From contig NZ_QPNC01000009.1 in NCBI RefSeq assembly GCF_003386285.1, positions 372,001 to 436,000 of the forward strand: a stretch of 64,000 bases of DNA, in the 5' to 3' direction. Of this stretch, positions 17,136-26,020 are shown piece by piece. Source of the stretch: Nocardiopsis sp. FIRDI 009 (GTDB lineage Bacteria > Actinomycetota > Actinomycetes > Streptosporangiales > Streptosporangiaceae). The position numbers were made by a program, and so were the translations under genes. Under the pieces are notes generated by a model. That model did not search any database and was not told where the DNA came from. It worked only from the letters and a program-made list of their open reading frames with translations. Within the stretch, counting starts at the first letter, position 1; the number at the start of each line of letters is the position of its first letter.

Positions 17136-17866
17136 CGGTAGTCGGGGTTGTCGAAGTCGCTGCGGCATCCGGCGTCCCAGACCGAACGTTGGTTGCCGTA
17201 GGCGGGCACGCCCCCGGCGGCCTTGAGCATCGCGGCCAGGTGCATCAGGTTGTAGGTCATGAACGCGGCGTTGCGGTTGGTGAAGTCGTTCTCCGGTCCG
17301 CCCGATCCCTCGTCCAGGTAGGACGGCCCGGGGCCCGCCTCACCGATCCATCCGGCATCGGCCTGGGGCGGAATGGTGTACCCCAGGTGCTGGAGGCTGT
17401 AGAGCACGTTCATCGCGCAGTGCTTGGCCCCGTCCTCGTTGCCGGTGATCACACAGCCGCCCACCCGTCCGTAGTAGGCGTACTGGCCCCGCTCGTTGAG
17501 CAGGTGCGAGCACCCGTACAGCCGTTCCACGACCCTCTTCATCACCGAGCTGTTGTCACCGAGCCAGATCGGCCCGGCCAGCACCAGGATGTCCGCGGCC
17601 AGAACCCGCTCGTACACCTTGGGCCAGGCGTCGACCGCCCACCCGTGCTCGGTCATGTCGGGATGGACCCCGGTCGCGATGTCGTGGTCGATCGCCCTCA
17701 GCGTGTCCACCGCGACTCCGGATGACCGCATCAGGGACACACTGCGTTCGAGCAGGCCCTCGGTGTGGCTCAGCTGTGGTGACGGTTTCAGAGTGCAGTT
17801 GATGAACAGCGCCCGAAGTCCGTCGAAGGACGGCGCCGGATCGGTGGCGGTCTCGTGCGCGGGCAT
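17132..17866 (-). CDS. NAD(P)H-dependent FMN reductase / flavodoxin-like oxidoreductase
   Basis: 244-residue flavodoxin-fold protein. N-terminal phosphate-loop region LRALFINCTLKPSPQLSHTE, the flavin-site motif LAGPIWLGDNSSVMKRVVER and RVGGCVITGNEDGAKH are typical of NADPH-dependent FMN reductase-like proteins. Cytosolic; natural electron acceptor unknown. The ATG 17866 is preferred because AAGGAG lies 7 nt upstream; a GTG at 17884 is in frame but sits before that ribosome site. Its 3' end directly abuts the integrase remnant, so the deletion may have come close to this gene, though it appears complete. Confidence 0.87.
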   Translation of the reverse strand: MPAHETATDPAPSFDGLRALFINCTLKPSPQLSHTEGLLERSVSLMRSSGVAVDTLRAIDHDIATGVHPDMTEHGWAVDAWPKVYERVLAADILVLAGPIWLGDNSSVMKRVVERLYGCSHLLNERGQYAYYGRVGGCVITGNEDGAKHCAMNVLYSLQHLGYTIPPQADAGWIGEAGPGPSYLDEGSGGPENDFTNRNAAFMTYNLMHLAAMLKAAGGVPAYGNQRSVWDAGCRSDFDNPDYR

Positions 17867-18315
17867 GGTCGGCTCCTTCCCCACAGGCGATGGCCGACCA
17901 CCAGTTGATCACGACGGGTGCCCGGGTCATCGCCATGCGTACCGCGAGTCCCGGTTCGCATCTCGACCTCGGTGAATTCCCGGCCCACGCGCCTACCCCT
18001 CGGGCCTGGGCATGGGGTGAACGTGTGCGGACGTGGCCGTTCTGCTCAGCCCCGAGGGTCCGATGCCGCGTGATCGCCCCCTCGGTGTTCGTGGCCGCCC
18101 GGCATCGCGCCTGCGTTGGGAGACGCGGCGACGCCGACCCTGAACAGTCCCTGAACGCTACCCACTGGTACGAACGTTCTGTGAGAACTTGGTGGGGGCG
18201 GATCACAGGCGAGACCGGGAACGAGCGGGGCCGAATGCGCAGGTCATCGTGGTGTGGAACCGGGCTCGTGCGTGGATGTGCCCGCACGGCGGTCCCGGCG
18301 GGCTGATGGACGACC
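17867..18315. other. 449-bp intergenic region
   Basis: No convincing gene, RNA or repeat. A 138-codon plus-strand frame (17890-18306) exists, but its composition is Arg/Trp/Cys-rich and non-coding in character. A GAACGTTC palindrome near 18171 lacks the spacer of an actinobacterial LexA box. Confidence 0.4.
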
Positions 18316-18846
18316 TCAGGCTTTGACCCACAGCGAACTGATCCGGCCCCGGATGACGCTCGGAATCTCGAAGGTGGAGTACTTCTCCGTCACGGACCGT
18401 CCTCCGTAGTTGCTGTGTTCGTAGAGGGTGGTGAGGCGGCAGTTGTTGAACAGGCGGTAGGAACCGATGCGGTCGTTCCACTCGTCCCCGACGTAGGCCA
18501 CCCCGTACCCCGAGGAGTCGCACGGACCGGCGCTTCCGCGCAGTTGCGTGCTCGATCCGTTGTAGTAGTTGGACGAGTACCAGGTCATCAGCAGGGTGCT
18601 GGCCGCTCGGGCGTCCTGGAGAACGGCGGCCTGGGGGTCGGTGTCGCAGAACTGGGAGGCGACGCGGCTCTGCTCGGAGCCGGGTGCGGGGGCGTCCAGG
18701 GTGATCACGCAGTGGGTGGTGGTCTTGACGGCCTCGGCGTTGGCCGTTGTGGTGGGAAGGGCGCTCACCAGGACCAGGGCGATGGCCGCCACGCTCCACG
18801 TCCGGGGTCGGAGGCCGGGGGCGCTGTGTCGTTCGGGGGTGTTCAT
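18316..18846 (-). CDS. Secreted peptidase-inhibitor I36 / beta-gamma-crystallin-like protein
   Basis: 176 residues. A Sec signal peptide is clear (basic start, SVAAIALVLVSALPTTTANA, cleavage after ANA). The mature part has four or more cysteines, and the C-terminal ~80 residues carry a Greek-key style motif (CRLTTLYEHSNYGGRS, then SSLWVKA) as in Streptomyces metalloproteinase inhibitor and crystallin-fold proteins. Role outside the cell unknown. ATG 18846 with a perfect AGGAGG upstream. Monocistronic. Confidence 0.82.
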   Translation of the reverse strand: MNTPERHSAPGLRPRTWSVAAIALVLVSALPTTTANAEAVKTTTHCVITLDAPAPGSEQSRVASQFCDTDPQAAVLQDARAASTLLMTWYSSNYYNGSSTQLRGSAGPCDSSGYGVAYVGDEWNDRIGSYRLFNNCRLTTLYEHSNYGGRSVTEKYSTFEIPSVIRGRISSLWVKA

Positions 18847-19268
18847 GTTGGTTCCTCCTATGAGGGTGTGGTCCGGGTGTGCGGGAAACACGATCTGAAG
18901 CTTTCCTTCACCGTTTCCACTCTGCGCGGAGGAAAACAACCCTTGGTGGGGCGTGACCGTGCGCCTCGGCAGGCCGGGTCAGGCCCTCAGGGGCCGGGTC
19001 GGGGCGCGGACGCTCGGATCCGGGTTCGCCCCGGTGGACGATCCGGGTCTGGAACAGCCGGTCAGGGGGTGGCAAGCGTAAGTAGCCGCTGGTGTGTGAA
19101 GGACGGGGCCCGGAACCTGCCACAGCCGTTCGTTGGTGTGGGTCCGGTCCAACCGAAGCCCTCGCTCCCCTGGGGCGGGTCTGGGAACCGCCGCCCCTGT
19201 TCGCTCAGTCCGCCCTGCCAACGGTTTGGCACAGTGAGCGCTGATTGTTTTCGCGGGGCAGGGCGTTG
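18847..19268. other. 422-bp intergenic region
   Basis: Contains the ribosome site and presumably the promoter of the secreted protein gene in its left part. Otherwise I see no coding region, RNA or repeat. Confidence 0.4.
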
Positions 19269-19658
19269 TTATGAGAGGTCAAGGGGGCGTTCCTCCTCGC
19301 GTTCCAGCGCGAGCACGAGCAGGGTGATCATGCGGGTGGCGGCCTCCCACTGCTCGACCGTCAGGCCGGGGAACCGCTCGCGCGGCAGCGGGGTGGACTC
19401 GATCTCCCATGCGACGTCGCTCAACGGGACGTCGGTGCCCCGGATCCTCAGCCCCGACACCGGGCGAGGGCCGGGGCCGGATGGTGTGAAGCGCGAAGCG
19501 TACTCGATGTGCGAGGCGCAGGCGAGGTTGTCCGGGGTGTCGGACCCCAGGGACAGGAGCTCACGCGCGAGGGCGCGGGTGAGCTCCTGCGCGTCCGCGC
19601 CGGAGTCCGCGTCCACAAGCGTACGGATGAGTCGTGCACGGGGGCCGGGGTCCACCAT
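19269..19658 (-). CDS. Hypothetical protein, 129 aa
   Basis: Acidic, helical cytosolic protein not recognised. Sequence hallmarks: ARLIRTLVDADSGADAQELT, SLGSDTPDNLACASHIEYA and FPGLTVEQWEAATRMITLLV. No signal peptide or membrane segment. ATG 19658 with weak ribosome binding; GTG 19655 is equally possible. It is 68 nt downstream of the beta-lactamase-like gene in the same direction and may be co-transcribed. Confidence 0.65.
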   Translation of the reverse strand: MVDPGPRARLIRTLVDADSGADAQELTRALARELLSLGSDTPDNLACASHIEYASRFTPSGPGPRPVSGLRIRGTDVPLSDVAWEIESTPLPRERFPGLTVEQWEAATRMITLLVLALEREEERPLDLS

Positions 19659-19726
19659 GGGGCCGATGATACGGACCGCGATGCCGTGACCGCGCCGTCG
19701 GCCTCCGTGGGCGGAGTCGACGATCC

Positions 19727-20629
19727 CTATCCGCCGCGCAGGTGGTCGCGCAGCGCCCGCGCCACCCGCGCCATGAGCGCGTCGGCCTCCGGCTGCACGA
19801 CCGCCGACACCCGGGACTCGGTGAGGGCGGCCACCGCGAACGCCTGACCGTCCTCGTGCTCCACCACGCCGATCTCGTGGCGCAGGTGGAGCAGCGTCCC
19901 GGTCTTGGAGGACCACCGTGTCGAGTCGGAGGTGAAGTCGGGCGCCAACCGGTGCCGCAGCATGTTGGCGCCCATCAGCTCCCGCACCCGCGCGGCCACC
20001 TCGGGCGGGATCCTCGACGGGGTCCACAGCGCCGCCAGCAGGTCGACGCACGCCCGCGCCGAGGCGGTGTTGGTCCGGGTGACGTCGAGCTGGGGGACGG
20101 GGTGGCCGCGCCCGGCGGTGCCCGCGCGGATCGCCAGCGCGTGGGCGAGGTGGGCGTCCGCCGGGGCCAGGCGGTCCTCCGGCGTCTCCCGGAGTTCGCG
20201 GATCGCGTGCCGCACGGTGACGCCGCCGATCCCGAACGTCCGCAGCACGCGGGCCACCTCCTCCGGCGGGACCCGCTCGAACAGCAGGTTGGTCGCCTTG
20301 TTGTCGCTCAGGCACAGACTGAGGTAGATCAGGTCCTCGACGGCGATCCGTACCGGGTGCCGGAACCGGCTGAGCCCGAACGGCCCGACGACGCCCACGT
20401 CCTCGGGCCTGACCTCGACCGGGGCGGCGCCGTCGAGTTCGCCGCGCCTGACCAGCTCCAGCACGGCGATCGCCAGGGGCACCTTGACCACCGAGGACGT
20501 GGGGTACTCCAGGTCGGGCTCGATGCCGACCTCCCGTCCGGAGGCCAGGTCCCGCACCAGGAACGATCCGCGCAGGCCGCCCTCGTCCAACTCCTGGCGC
20601 AGCTCCCTGACCAGGGCCGTGTCGCTCAT
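19727..20629 (-). CDS. Class A beta-lactamase-family serine hydrolase, no signal peptide
   Basis: 300 residues with the serine-penicillin-recognising fold: SxxK motif TSSVVK, SDN in LCLSDNKATN, and KTG in SSKTGTLLHLRHEIGVV. Family enzymes hydrolyse beta-lactams in the periplasm or outside the cell. This one starts directly at MSDTALVRELRQELDEGG with no Sec or lipoprotein signal, so either it is cytosolic with another substrate or it leaves the cell by an unknown route. The stop of the upstream LysR gene overlaps its ATG by 4 nt, so the two are co-translated. Confidence 0.87.
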   Translation of the reverse strand: MSDTALVRELRQELDEGGLRGSFLVRDLASGREVGIEPDLEYPTSSVVKVPLAIAVLELVRRGELDGAAPVEVRPEDVGVVGPFGLSRFRHPVRIAVEDLIYLSLCLSDNKATNLLFERVPPEEVARVLRTFGIGGVTVRHAIRELRETPEDRLAPADAHLAHALAIRAGTAGRGHPVPQLDVTRTNTASARACVDLLAALWTPSRIPPEVAARVRELMGANMLRHRLAPDFTSDSTRWSSKTGTLLHLRHEIGVVEHEDGQAFAVAALTESRVSAVVQPEADALMARVARALRDHLRGG

Positions 20630-21516
20630 CCGCCGTCCCCTTTCGTTCCACGGGCGCCCAGGCAGCGCGCGATGTCCCCGTCCAGCCTCTCGCGGATACG
20701 TTCGGCCTCGTCCCCCGTCACGGCCCCGAGTTCGTAGCCGCGCACGAGCCGCAGCTCGCCGAGCGGCCGCCAGCGCAGGCCCAGCTCGGCGGACTGGAGG
20801 CGCGAGCACAGCAGCAGGTCCCGTGACCCGAGCACCTCCGCCACGGCCGCGGTCAGCGCGGAGGCGACCGTGACCTGCGCCGGACGCAGCCCGACGGTGT
20901 CGCGCACACGGAGGACCCGGTCGCGTACGTGCGGCACGTCGTCCTCGGGCTGGACCCACACCCGCCGGGGCGCCGACCGCTCCGCCCGGCCCGCCCGCAG
21001 GGATTCCAGGTAGACCGTCCTGGCCTGCGGTTCCTCCGCGCCCGCCAGCCCCAGCGGCACCGTCCACCGCGCCTCGTCCCCGGGCACCGCGGTGACCGCG
21101 GCCCGGACCTGTTGGGTGCGCAGCAGTTCCGCCCTGCGCTCCGGCGGCGCCGGGTGGAAGTCCAGGTGCAGCCCGTGCAGGCGCGCCGCCGCGTCCAACC
21201 GGGCGAGGGCGGGGGTGGGGCACAGGTCCGGGACGGCCAACCGGACGGGAGCGAGCCGGGCGCGCTCGGCGTCGTGTTCCATCGCCTCGGCCAGTTCGAC
21301 CAGGCGTCGTGCCGACGGCAGCATGTCCCGGCCGAACTGGGTCAGGGCGGCACCGCGGGCGGAGCGGTCGAACAGCCGTGCCCCCAGGTGCCGTTCCAGG
21401 GCGGCGATGCGGCGGCTGGCGACGGGTTGGGGGATGCGCGCCGCGGCCGCGCCGAGGGTGAAGCTGCCGCGGTCGCTCACGCTGACGAACGCGCGGCAGG
21501 CGCCGACGAGGTCCAT
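20626..21516 (-). CDS. LysR-family transcriptional regulator
   Basis: 296 residues. The N-terminal winged HTH is typical: FTLGAAAARIPQPVASRRIA with LERHLGARLFDRSARG. The substrate-binding domain follows. First gene of an operon with the cytosolic beta-lactamase-like gene (4-nt overlap), and divergent from the secreted beta-lactamase gene across 210 bp. It is well placed to control both, reminiscent of AmpR-type regulation but with altered gene order. ATG 21516 chosen for the conserved HTH distance. Confidence 0.88.
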   Translation of the reverse strand: MDLVGACRAFVSVSDRGSFTLGAAAARIPQPVASRRIAALERHLGARLFDRSARGAALTQFGRDMLPSARRLVELAEAMEHDAERARLAPVRLAVPDLCPTPALARLDAAARLHGLHLDFHPAPPERRAELLRTQQVRAAVTAVPGDEARWTVPLGLAGAEEPQARTVYLESLRAGRAERSAPRRVWVQPEDDVPHVRDRVLRVRDTVGLRPAQVTVASALTAAVAEVLGSRDLLLCSRLQSAELGLRWRPLGELRLVRGYELGAVTGDEAERIRERLDGDIARCLGARGTKGDGG

Positions 21517-21726
21517 GCCCGCACAGTATGCCGGAAACGCATGGAAACCGTCGTTCGTGTCTTGGACAGCATGCCCCGGTCCGGGTGAGACTGCCGGACA
21601 CGGGCCCTCCGGCGAGGGGCGTGCGTGTGCGCGCGGCACGCGCGTCCGTCCCGGGACGCCGCCGGTCGGCAGCGGGGCCCGGCCCATCGGCACACCCCAC
21701 CACAGGGGAAGGAAGGCGTATCCGCC

Positions 21727-22647
21727 ATGTCGCATCACCTCTCACGTCTGGCCAGGACCGCGGCTGCCGCCGCGCTGGCCCTGGCCCCGCTGGTCGGCTG
21801 CGCGACGACCGGCGGGACCGCGTCGCAGTCCACCGCCGCGCCCTCCGCCGCGTCCGTGTCCCCGGAGGAGTACGCGGAGCGGTTCGCCGCCCTGGAGGAG
21901 CGCTACGACGCCCGGCTCGGCGTCTTCGCGGTCGACACCGGGACCGAGGAGACCCTCGCCCACAACGCCGACGACCGGTTCGCCTACGCCTCCACGCACA
22001 AGGCGTTCTCGGCCGCCGCCGTGCTGCGGCGCAGCACGGACGAGGACCTGGAACGGGTCATCACCTACACGGAGGAGGACCTCCAGGAACACGCCCCGAT
22101 CGCGGAGGAGAACCTCGACACCGGGATGACCCTCCTGGAGGTCTGCGACGCGGCGGTCCGGTACAGCGACAACACCGCCGCCAACCTGCTCTTCGCCGAG
22201 CTGGGCGGGCCGAGCGGACTCCAGGAGGAGCTCCGGGAGGTCGGTGACGACGTCACGCACGTCGACCGGATCGAACCCGAGCTGAGCGAGGGGGCGCCCG
22301 GCGACATCCGCGACACCAGCACCCCGCGCGCGATGGCCGCCACCCTGCGCGCGTACACGCTCGGCGACGTCCTGCCTCAGGACCGGCGGGAGATCCTCGT
22401 CGACATGCTCCGGCGCAACGTCACGGGCGACACCGTGATCCGTGCCGGTGTCCCGGACGACTGGACGGTCGGCGACAAGACCGGCACCGCCGGCTACGGC
22501 GGCCGCAACGACATCGCGGTCCTGTGGCCGCCGGAGGGCGCCCCGATCGTCCTGGCCGTGATGAGCAGCCGTGACACCGAGGGCGCCGAGCGCGACGACG
22601 CGCTCATCGCCGACGCGGCGGCGATCGTGGCCGAGGCCATGAGGTAG
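21727..22647 (+). CDS. Class A beta-lactamase, lipoprotein
   Basis: 306 residues. Signal with lipobox LVGC at ~residues 18-21, then a Ser/Thr/Ala-rich linker, so anchored outside the membrane. Catalytic motifs in order: SxxK in ASTHKAFSAA, SDN in RYSDNTAANLLF, omega-loop EPELSEG (Glu166 equivalent present; the usual Asn170 is Ser), KTG in GDKTGTAGYGGRNDIAV. Expected to hydrolyse penicillins and possibly cephalosporins. ATG 21727 with GGAAGG upstream. Divergent from a LysR gene; followed by a strong terminator. Confidence 0.93.
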   Translation: MSHHLSRLARTAAAAALALAPLVGCATTGGTASQSTAAPSAASVSPEEYAERFAALEERYDARLGVFAVDTGTEETLAHNADDRFAYASTHKAFSAAAVLRRSTDEDLERVITYTEEDLQEHAPIAEENLDTGMTLLEVCDAAVRYSDNTAANLLFAELGGPSGLQEELREVGDDVTHVDRIEPELSEGAPGDIRDTSTPRAMAATLRAYTLGDVLPQDRREILVDMLRRNVTGDTVIRAGVPDDWTVGDKTGTAGYGGRNDIAVLWPPEGAPIVLAVMSSRDTEGAERDDALIADAAAIVAEAMR

Positions 22648-22656
22648 GCGCTCCCG

Positions 22657-22696
22657 CACCGTCCGGGGCGGTTCCGAGCGGCCGCCCCGGACGGTG
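22657..22696 (+). terminator. Terminator after the beta-lactamase gene
   Basis: Perfect 15-bp stem CACCGTCCGGGGCGG/CCGCCCCGGACGGTG, 10-nt loop, 9 nt after the stop. Symmetric, so it could act in both directions. Confidence 0.8.
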
Positions 22697-22784
22697 GCGC
22701 GGACACGGGGGCTCGACACTCCGAGGCCGCGCGGTGGGCGGTCGCGTGCACGATCCGGGCACCGCGGGTGGTCCCGGGGCGCGG

Positions 22785-23684
22785 TCACCGCTCCCGGGCG
22801 TGCTCCCGCAGGACGCGGACGGCCTCGGCGACGGCGGGGCGGCGCGAGGTCCCCTCCCGCCACAGGACGGACACGCCGCGGACCGGGGCGGGGTCCAGGG
22901 GCCGCACCACGACGGAGTCGGGGACGGCGCCCCGGCCCAGCCGCGGGACCATCGCGATCCCCAGACCGGCCGCGACCAGCGCGACCTGGGTCTGGTACTC
23001 GCCCACCAGGTGGACCACGTCCGGCTCGACGCCCACCGCGCGCAGCGTGCGCATCAGCCAGTCGTGGCACACCGTCCCCGGCGGCTGGCAGATCCAGCGG
23101 GCGGAGGCCACGTCCCGGCGGCTCAACACCGGAAGACGCGCCAGCGGATGGCCCGGGGGCAGCAGGACGTCGCACACGTCGCGCCCGATCCTCGCGCGCG
23201 CGACCCCCTCCGGAACGCTCATCGGCGCGATGTCCCAGTCGTGCACCACCGCCAGGTCGACGACCCCCTGCGCGACCATACGCGGGGTGGCGTGCGGATC
23301 CTCCTCCACCAGCCGCGGGTCGAGGGCGGGGTGGGCCGCGGACAGTTCGGCCAGCACCCCCGGGAGCAGGCCGCGGGCGGCGGTGGAGAACGCGGCGACG
23401 GTCAACCGACCGCTGGGCCTGCCGCGCCGCTCCTCCAGGGCGACCTCGGCCTCCTCCACCAGGGACAGCACCCGGGCGGCCGTGTCCACGAGGAGGACGG
23501 CCGCGTCGGTGAGCACGACCCCGCGCCCCTGCCGTTCCAGGAGCGTGGCGCCGGTCTCGCGTTCGAGCTTGGCCACCTGCTGGGAGACCGCCGACGGTGT
23601 GTAGCCGAGAGCCTCGGCGGCGGCGCCGACGGACCCGTGGACGTGTACGGCGTGCAGGGCGCGAAGCCTGGCGAGGTCGAGCAC
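22785..23684 (-). CDS. LysR-family transcriptional regulator (ArgP/IciA-like)
   Basis: 299 residues from the GTG at 23684, giving the usual LDLARLRALHAVHVHGSVGA start. HTH: AAAEALGYTPSAVSQQVAKL. Effector domain contains GLGIAMVPRLG. Divergent from an EamA exporter gene; LysR-DMT divergent pairs usually mean the regulator activates the exporter. An in-frame GTG at 23741 would add 19 residues that do not look like the family. Confidence 0.88.
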   Translation of the reverse strand: MLDLARLRALHAVHVHGSVGAAAEALGYTPSAVSQQVAKLERETGATLLERQGRGVVLTDAAVLLVDTAARVLSLVEEAEVALEERRGRPSGRLTVAAFSTAARGLLPGVLAELSAAHPALDPRLVEEDPHATPRMVAQGVVDLAVVHDWDIAPMSVPEGVARARIGRDVCDVLLPPGHPLARLPVLSRRDVASARWICQPPGTVCHDWLMRTLRAVGVEPDVVHLVGEYQTQVALVAAGLGIAMVPRLGRGAVPDSVVVRPLDPAPVRGVSVLWREGTSRRPAVAEAVRVLREHARER

Positions 23685-23726
23685 GGGCGGTCCTTCCGGC
23701 TGGGCGTACCCGGACAATGTAGTAAC

Positions 23727-23773
23727 GCTGAATCCAACCATGTAGAACTCTTCGCTGGTGCTGAATCCACATG
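23727..23773. promoter_or_regulatory. Direct repeats between LysR and EamA genes
   Basis: GCTGAATCCAACCATG at 23727-23742 recurs as GCTGAATCCACATG at 23760-23773, where the second copy runs into the EamA ATG. The interval is locally AT-rich. Probable LysR binding sites; the second copy suggests a leaderless or operator-overlapped start. Confidence 0.45.
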
Positions 23774-24736
23774 GTCGGCATCATCGGACCCATGCGTCCG
23801 GCTCACATCGCCCTGGCCGTACTCGTCGCGGCCGTGTGGGGCGTCAACTTCGTCGTCATCGAGGTCGGTCTCGACCACGTCCCACCGCTCCTGTTCTCCG
23901 CCCTGCGCTTCCTCGTGGCGGCGGTCCCGGCGGTGTTCCTGGTGCGCCGACCCGGGGTCGCGCTCGGCTGGGTCGTGCTGGTGGGGCTGGTGCTGGGCGT
24001 GGCGAAGTTCGGCCTCGTCTTCACCGGGATGCACCTGGGCATGCCCGCCGGGCTGACCTCGCTGGTCCTCCAGGCCCAGGCGGTGTTCACCGCGCTCCTG
24101 GCCGTGCTGTTCCTGCGGGAGCGCCTGGGACCCCTGCGGTACACCGGGATGGCGGTGGCACTCGGCGGGATCGGTGTCGCCGCCTACGACCAGGGCGCCT
24201 CCGGGCCGATGGTCGCCTTCCTCATGGTCGTGGCCGCCGCCGCGTTCTGGGGGCTGGCCAACGTCATCACCCGTCGGGCCGCGCCGCCCGACGCCCTGAG
24301 CTGGATGGTCTGGGTCAGTCTCGTGCCACCGCTGCCGCTGTTCGCGCTCTCCCTCCTGCTGGAGGGGCCGGAGGCCGGGCGCGCGGCGATCCGGGAGATG
24401 GACGCGGCCGGGGTCGGAGCGGTCCTGTTCGTGGCGTGGGGCGCCACGGTCTTCGGGTTCGGCGCCTGGGGTTTCCTGCTCCGTCGCTACGACGCCTCGG
24501 CGGTGGCGCCGTTCTCGCTTCTGGTGCCGGTGTTCGGCATGGCCTCGGCGGCGCTGCTGCTGGGGGAGGAGATCACCCCGTTGAACCGGGTCGCCGCCGT
24601 CCTGCTCGTGGGCGGGGTCGCCCTGACCTCGCTCAGCGGCCGCGCGCGGAGGTCCGCACCAGTCTCCGCCGACGCCTCCGGGCCCGGGCGTGACCCCAGA
24701 CCCGCCCCCGAAGGCGCGACCGGCCCCTCGCGCTAG
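23771..24736 (+). CDS. EamA-type drug/metabolite exporter (DMT family)
   Basis: 321 residues with ten predicted membrane spans in two EamA repeats (AHIALAVLVAAVWGVNFVVI; FLMVVAAAAFWGLANVITRR). Typical end-of-repeat motif TALLAVLFLRERLG and ASAALLLGEEITPLNR. Exports small metabolites or amino acid derivatives; substrate unknown. Polar C-terminal tail of ~30 residues. Starts ATG 23771 or ATG 23792; neither has a good ribosome site. Confidence 0.9.
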   Translation: MVGIIGPMRPAHIALAVLVAAVWGVNFVVIEVGLDHVPPLLFSALRFLVAAVPAVFLVRRPGVALGWVVLVGLVLGVAKFGLVFTGMHLGMPAGLTSLVLQAQAVFTALLAVLFLRERLGPLRYTGMAVALGGIGVAAYDQGASGPMVAFLMVVAAAAFWGLANVITRRAAPPDALSWMVWVSLVPPLPLFALSLLLEGPEAGRAAIREMDAAGVGAVLFVAWGATVFGFGAWGFLLRRYDASAVAPFSLLVPVFGMASAALLLGEEITPLNRVAAVLLVGGVALTSLSGRARRSAPVSADASGPGRDPRPAPEGATGPSR

Positions 24737-25146
24737 CCCCCGAGCGGCCGGCGACCCCCCGCGCCCCGTGCGGCCCTCCGGTTTTGCTCATCGACCGCTC
24801 ACCTCCCCGGCCGCCGAGGGGCCTCCGCGGGATTCCCGCGGGGACCGCCCTGTGGCGGGCCTCGTACCTCGCACCGAACCGCCGCGCCGACGGGACCGGT
24901 CCGGCCGCCGTGCCGGGGCCGGTCAGGAAGGACACCGTGCTCACCACGGCTGCGGTTCGTGTCCGCATGGGACCAACGTAACCGGGATCGGCCGATCGCG
25001 ACAGGAGGGGCGGACGGGTCGGGGGAACGGCCCGTCCGCCCGGGGAAACCCCTGGTTCTCCTCGGCAGGAGTGGGGGAGGGTTCCCGCGGTCCCGGGTCC
25101 GTCGGATCCGGGCTCCGCGGTGACGGCGACCCTGCCTGGAGGAGAC
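24737..25146 (+). other. 410-bp intergenic region with a hairpin at 25008-25041
   Basis: No gene seen. An 11-bp perfect stem GGGCGGACGGG/CCCGTCCGCCC (25008-25018 with 25031-25041) could terminate transcription from the left. The right end supplies GGAGGAG for the kinase start at 25147. Confidence 0.45.
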
Positions 25147-25932
25147 ATGATGGCCGAGAACGACCACGACCACGACGTCCTGGTGGTCGGAGGCGCGGGG
25201 GTGGACACGATCGTCCGGGTACGGGAGCTGGCCCTGCCCGAGGGCGACGCGGTGTTCGTGCCCCCCCGTACGCGACTACGTGGGGCACACCGGCAACGGG
25301 GTGGCGCTGGGCTGCCACACGCTGGGTCTGGCCACGAAGTTCATCGACTTCCTCGGTGACGACCCCCAGGCCGGATGGTGCTGGAGTCCTACGCCGAGCG
25401 GGGACTGGACTTCAGCCGCGTCGTCTCACCGCACGGCACGCCGCGCGGTGTCAACCTGGTGGACGCGCGGGGGCGGAGGTTCTCCTTCTTCGACGGACGC
25501 CACTCCCCGGACCTGCGGGTGCCCCGCGACTTCTACCTCCCCTTCGTCGAGCGAGCCCGGCACGTGCACATGTCGATCATGAACCACAACCGCGACATGT
25601 ACGACGACCTGGAGCGACTGGGCGTCAGCAGCTCCACGGACCTGCACGACTGGGACGGGGAGGAGACCCACCACCTCGACTACGCGCTCCGCTCCGACCT
25701 GGTCTTCCTCAGCGCGGCGGCGATACGGGAACGCCGGGCGCGGGTGATGCGCCGCGTCCTGGACGAGGGACGCGCCCACCTCGTCGTGGCCACCGACGGT
25801 GAGAACGGCTGCCACGTCCTGTCGGTCGCCGGTGCGTTCGCCTGCGGAGCCCACGGCACGCACGCCGAGTTCGTGGACCCGCCTACGCTCAGACGCCTGG
25901 TCGGTGCCGCCGGGGGTTCGGGGGTGCCCTAG
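25147..25932 (+). pseudogene. PfkB-family sugar kinase, two frameshifts and lost C-terminus
   Basis: Ribokinase/PfkB-like carbohydrate kinase. From ATG 25147 (GGAGGAGAC upstream) it reads DVLVVGGAGVDTIVRVREL. An extra C in a run of seven C at 25261-25267 shifts the frame; the +1 frame gives VRDYVGHTGNGVALGCHTLG (PfkB signature 1 region) and FIDFLGDDPQA. Near 25370 the original frame resumes with MVLESYAERGLDF and stays open. The C-terminal signature with the catalytic DTxGAGD is absent; the protein ends at VDPPTLRRLVGAAG. So either a decayed gene or one combining a sequencing error with a real truncation. Confidence 0.75.
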
Positions 25933-26020
25933 GGTGGCCGCTGGGAGGGGCGTTGAACCACGAGATGCCAGAGCGCCGCGTCCGTGGGGGCGCGCGTGTT
26001 CGGGGAGAGGCGGACGGGAC

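Noticed and set aside
18168..18178. LexA (SOS) box
   Set aside because: GAACGTTC has no 4-nt spacer as required for the actinobacterial GAAC-N4-GTTC box, and no SOS gene is near.
17890..18306. 138-codon plus frame
   Set aside because: No ribosome site, and composition is unlike neighbouring genes (Trp/Cys/Arg rich).
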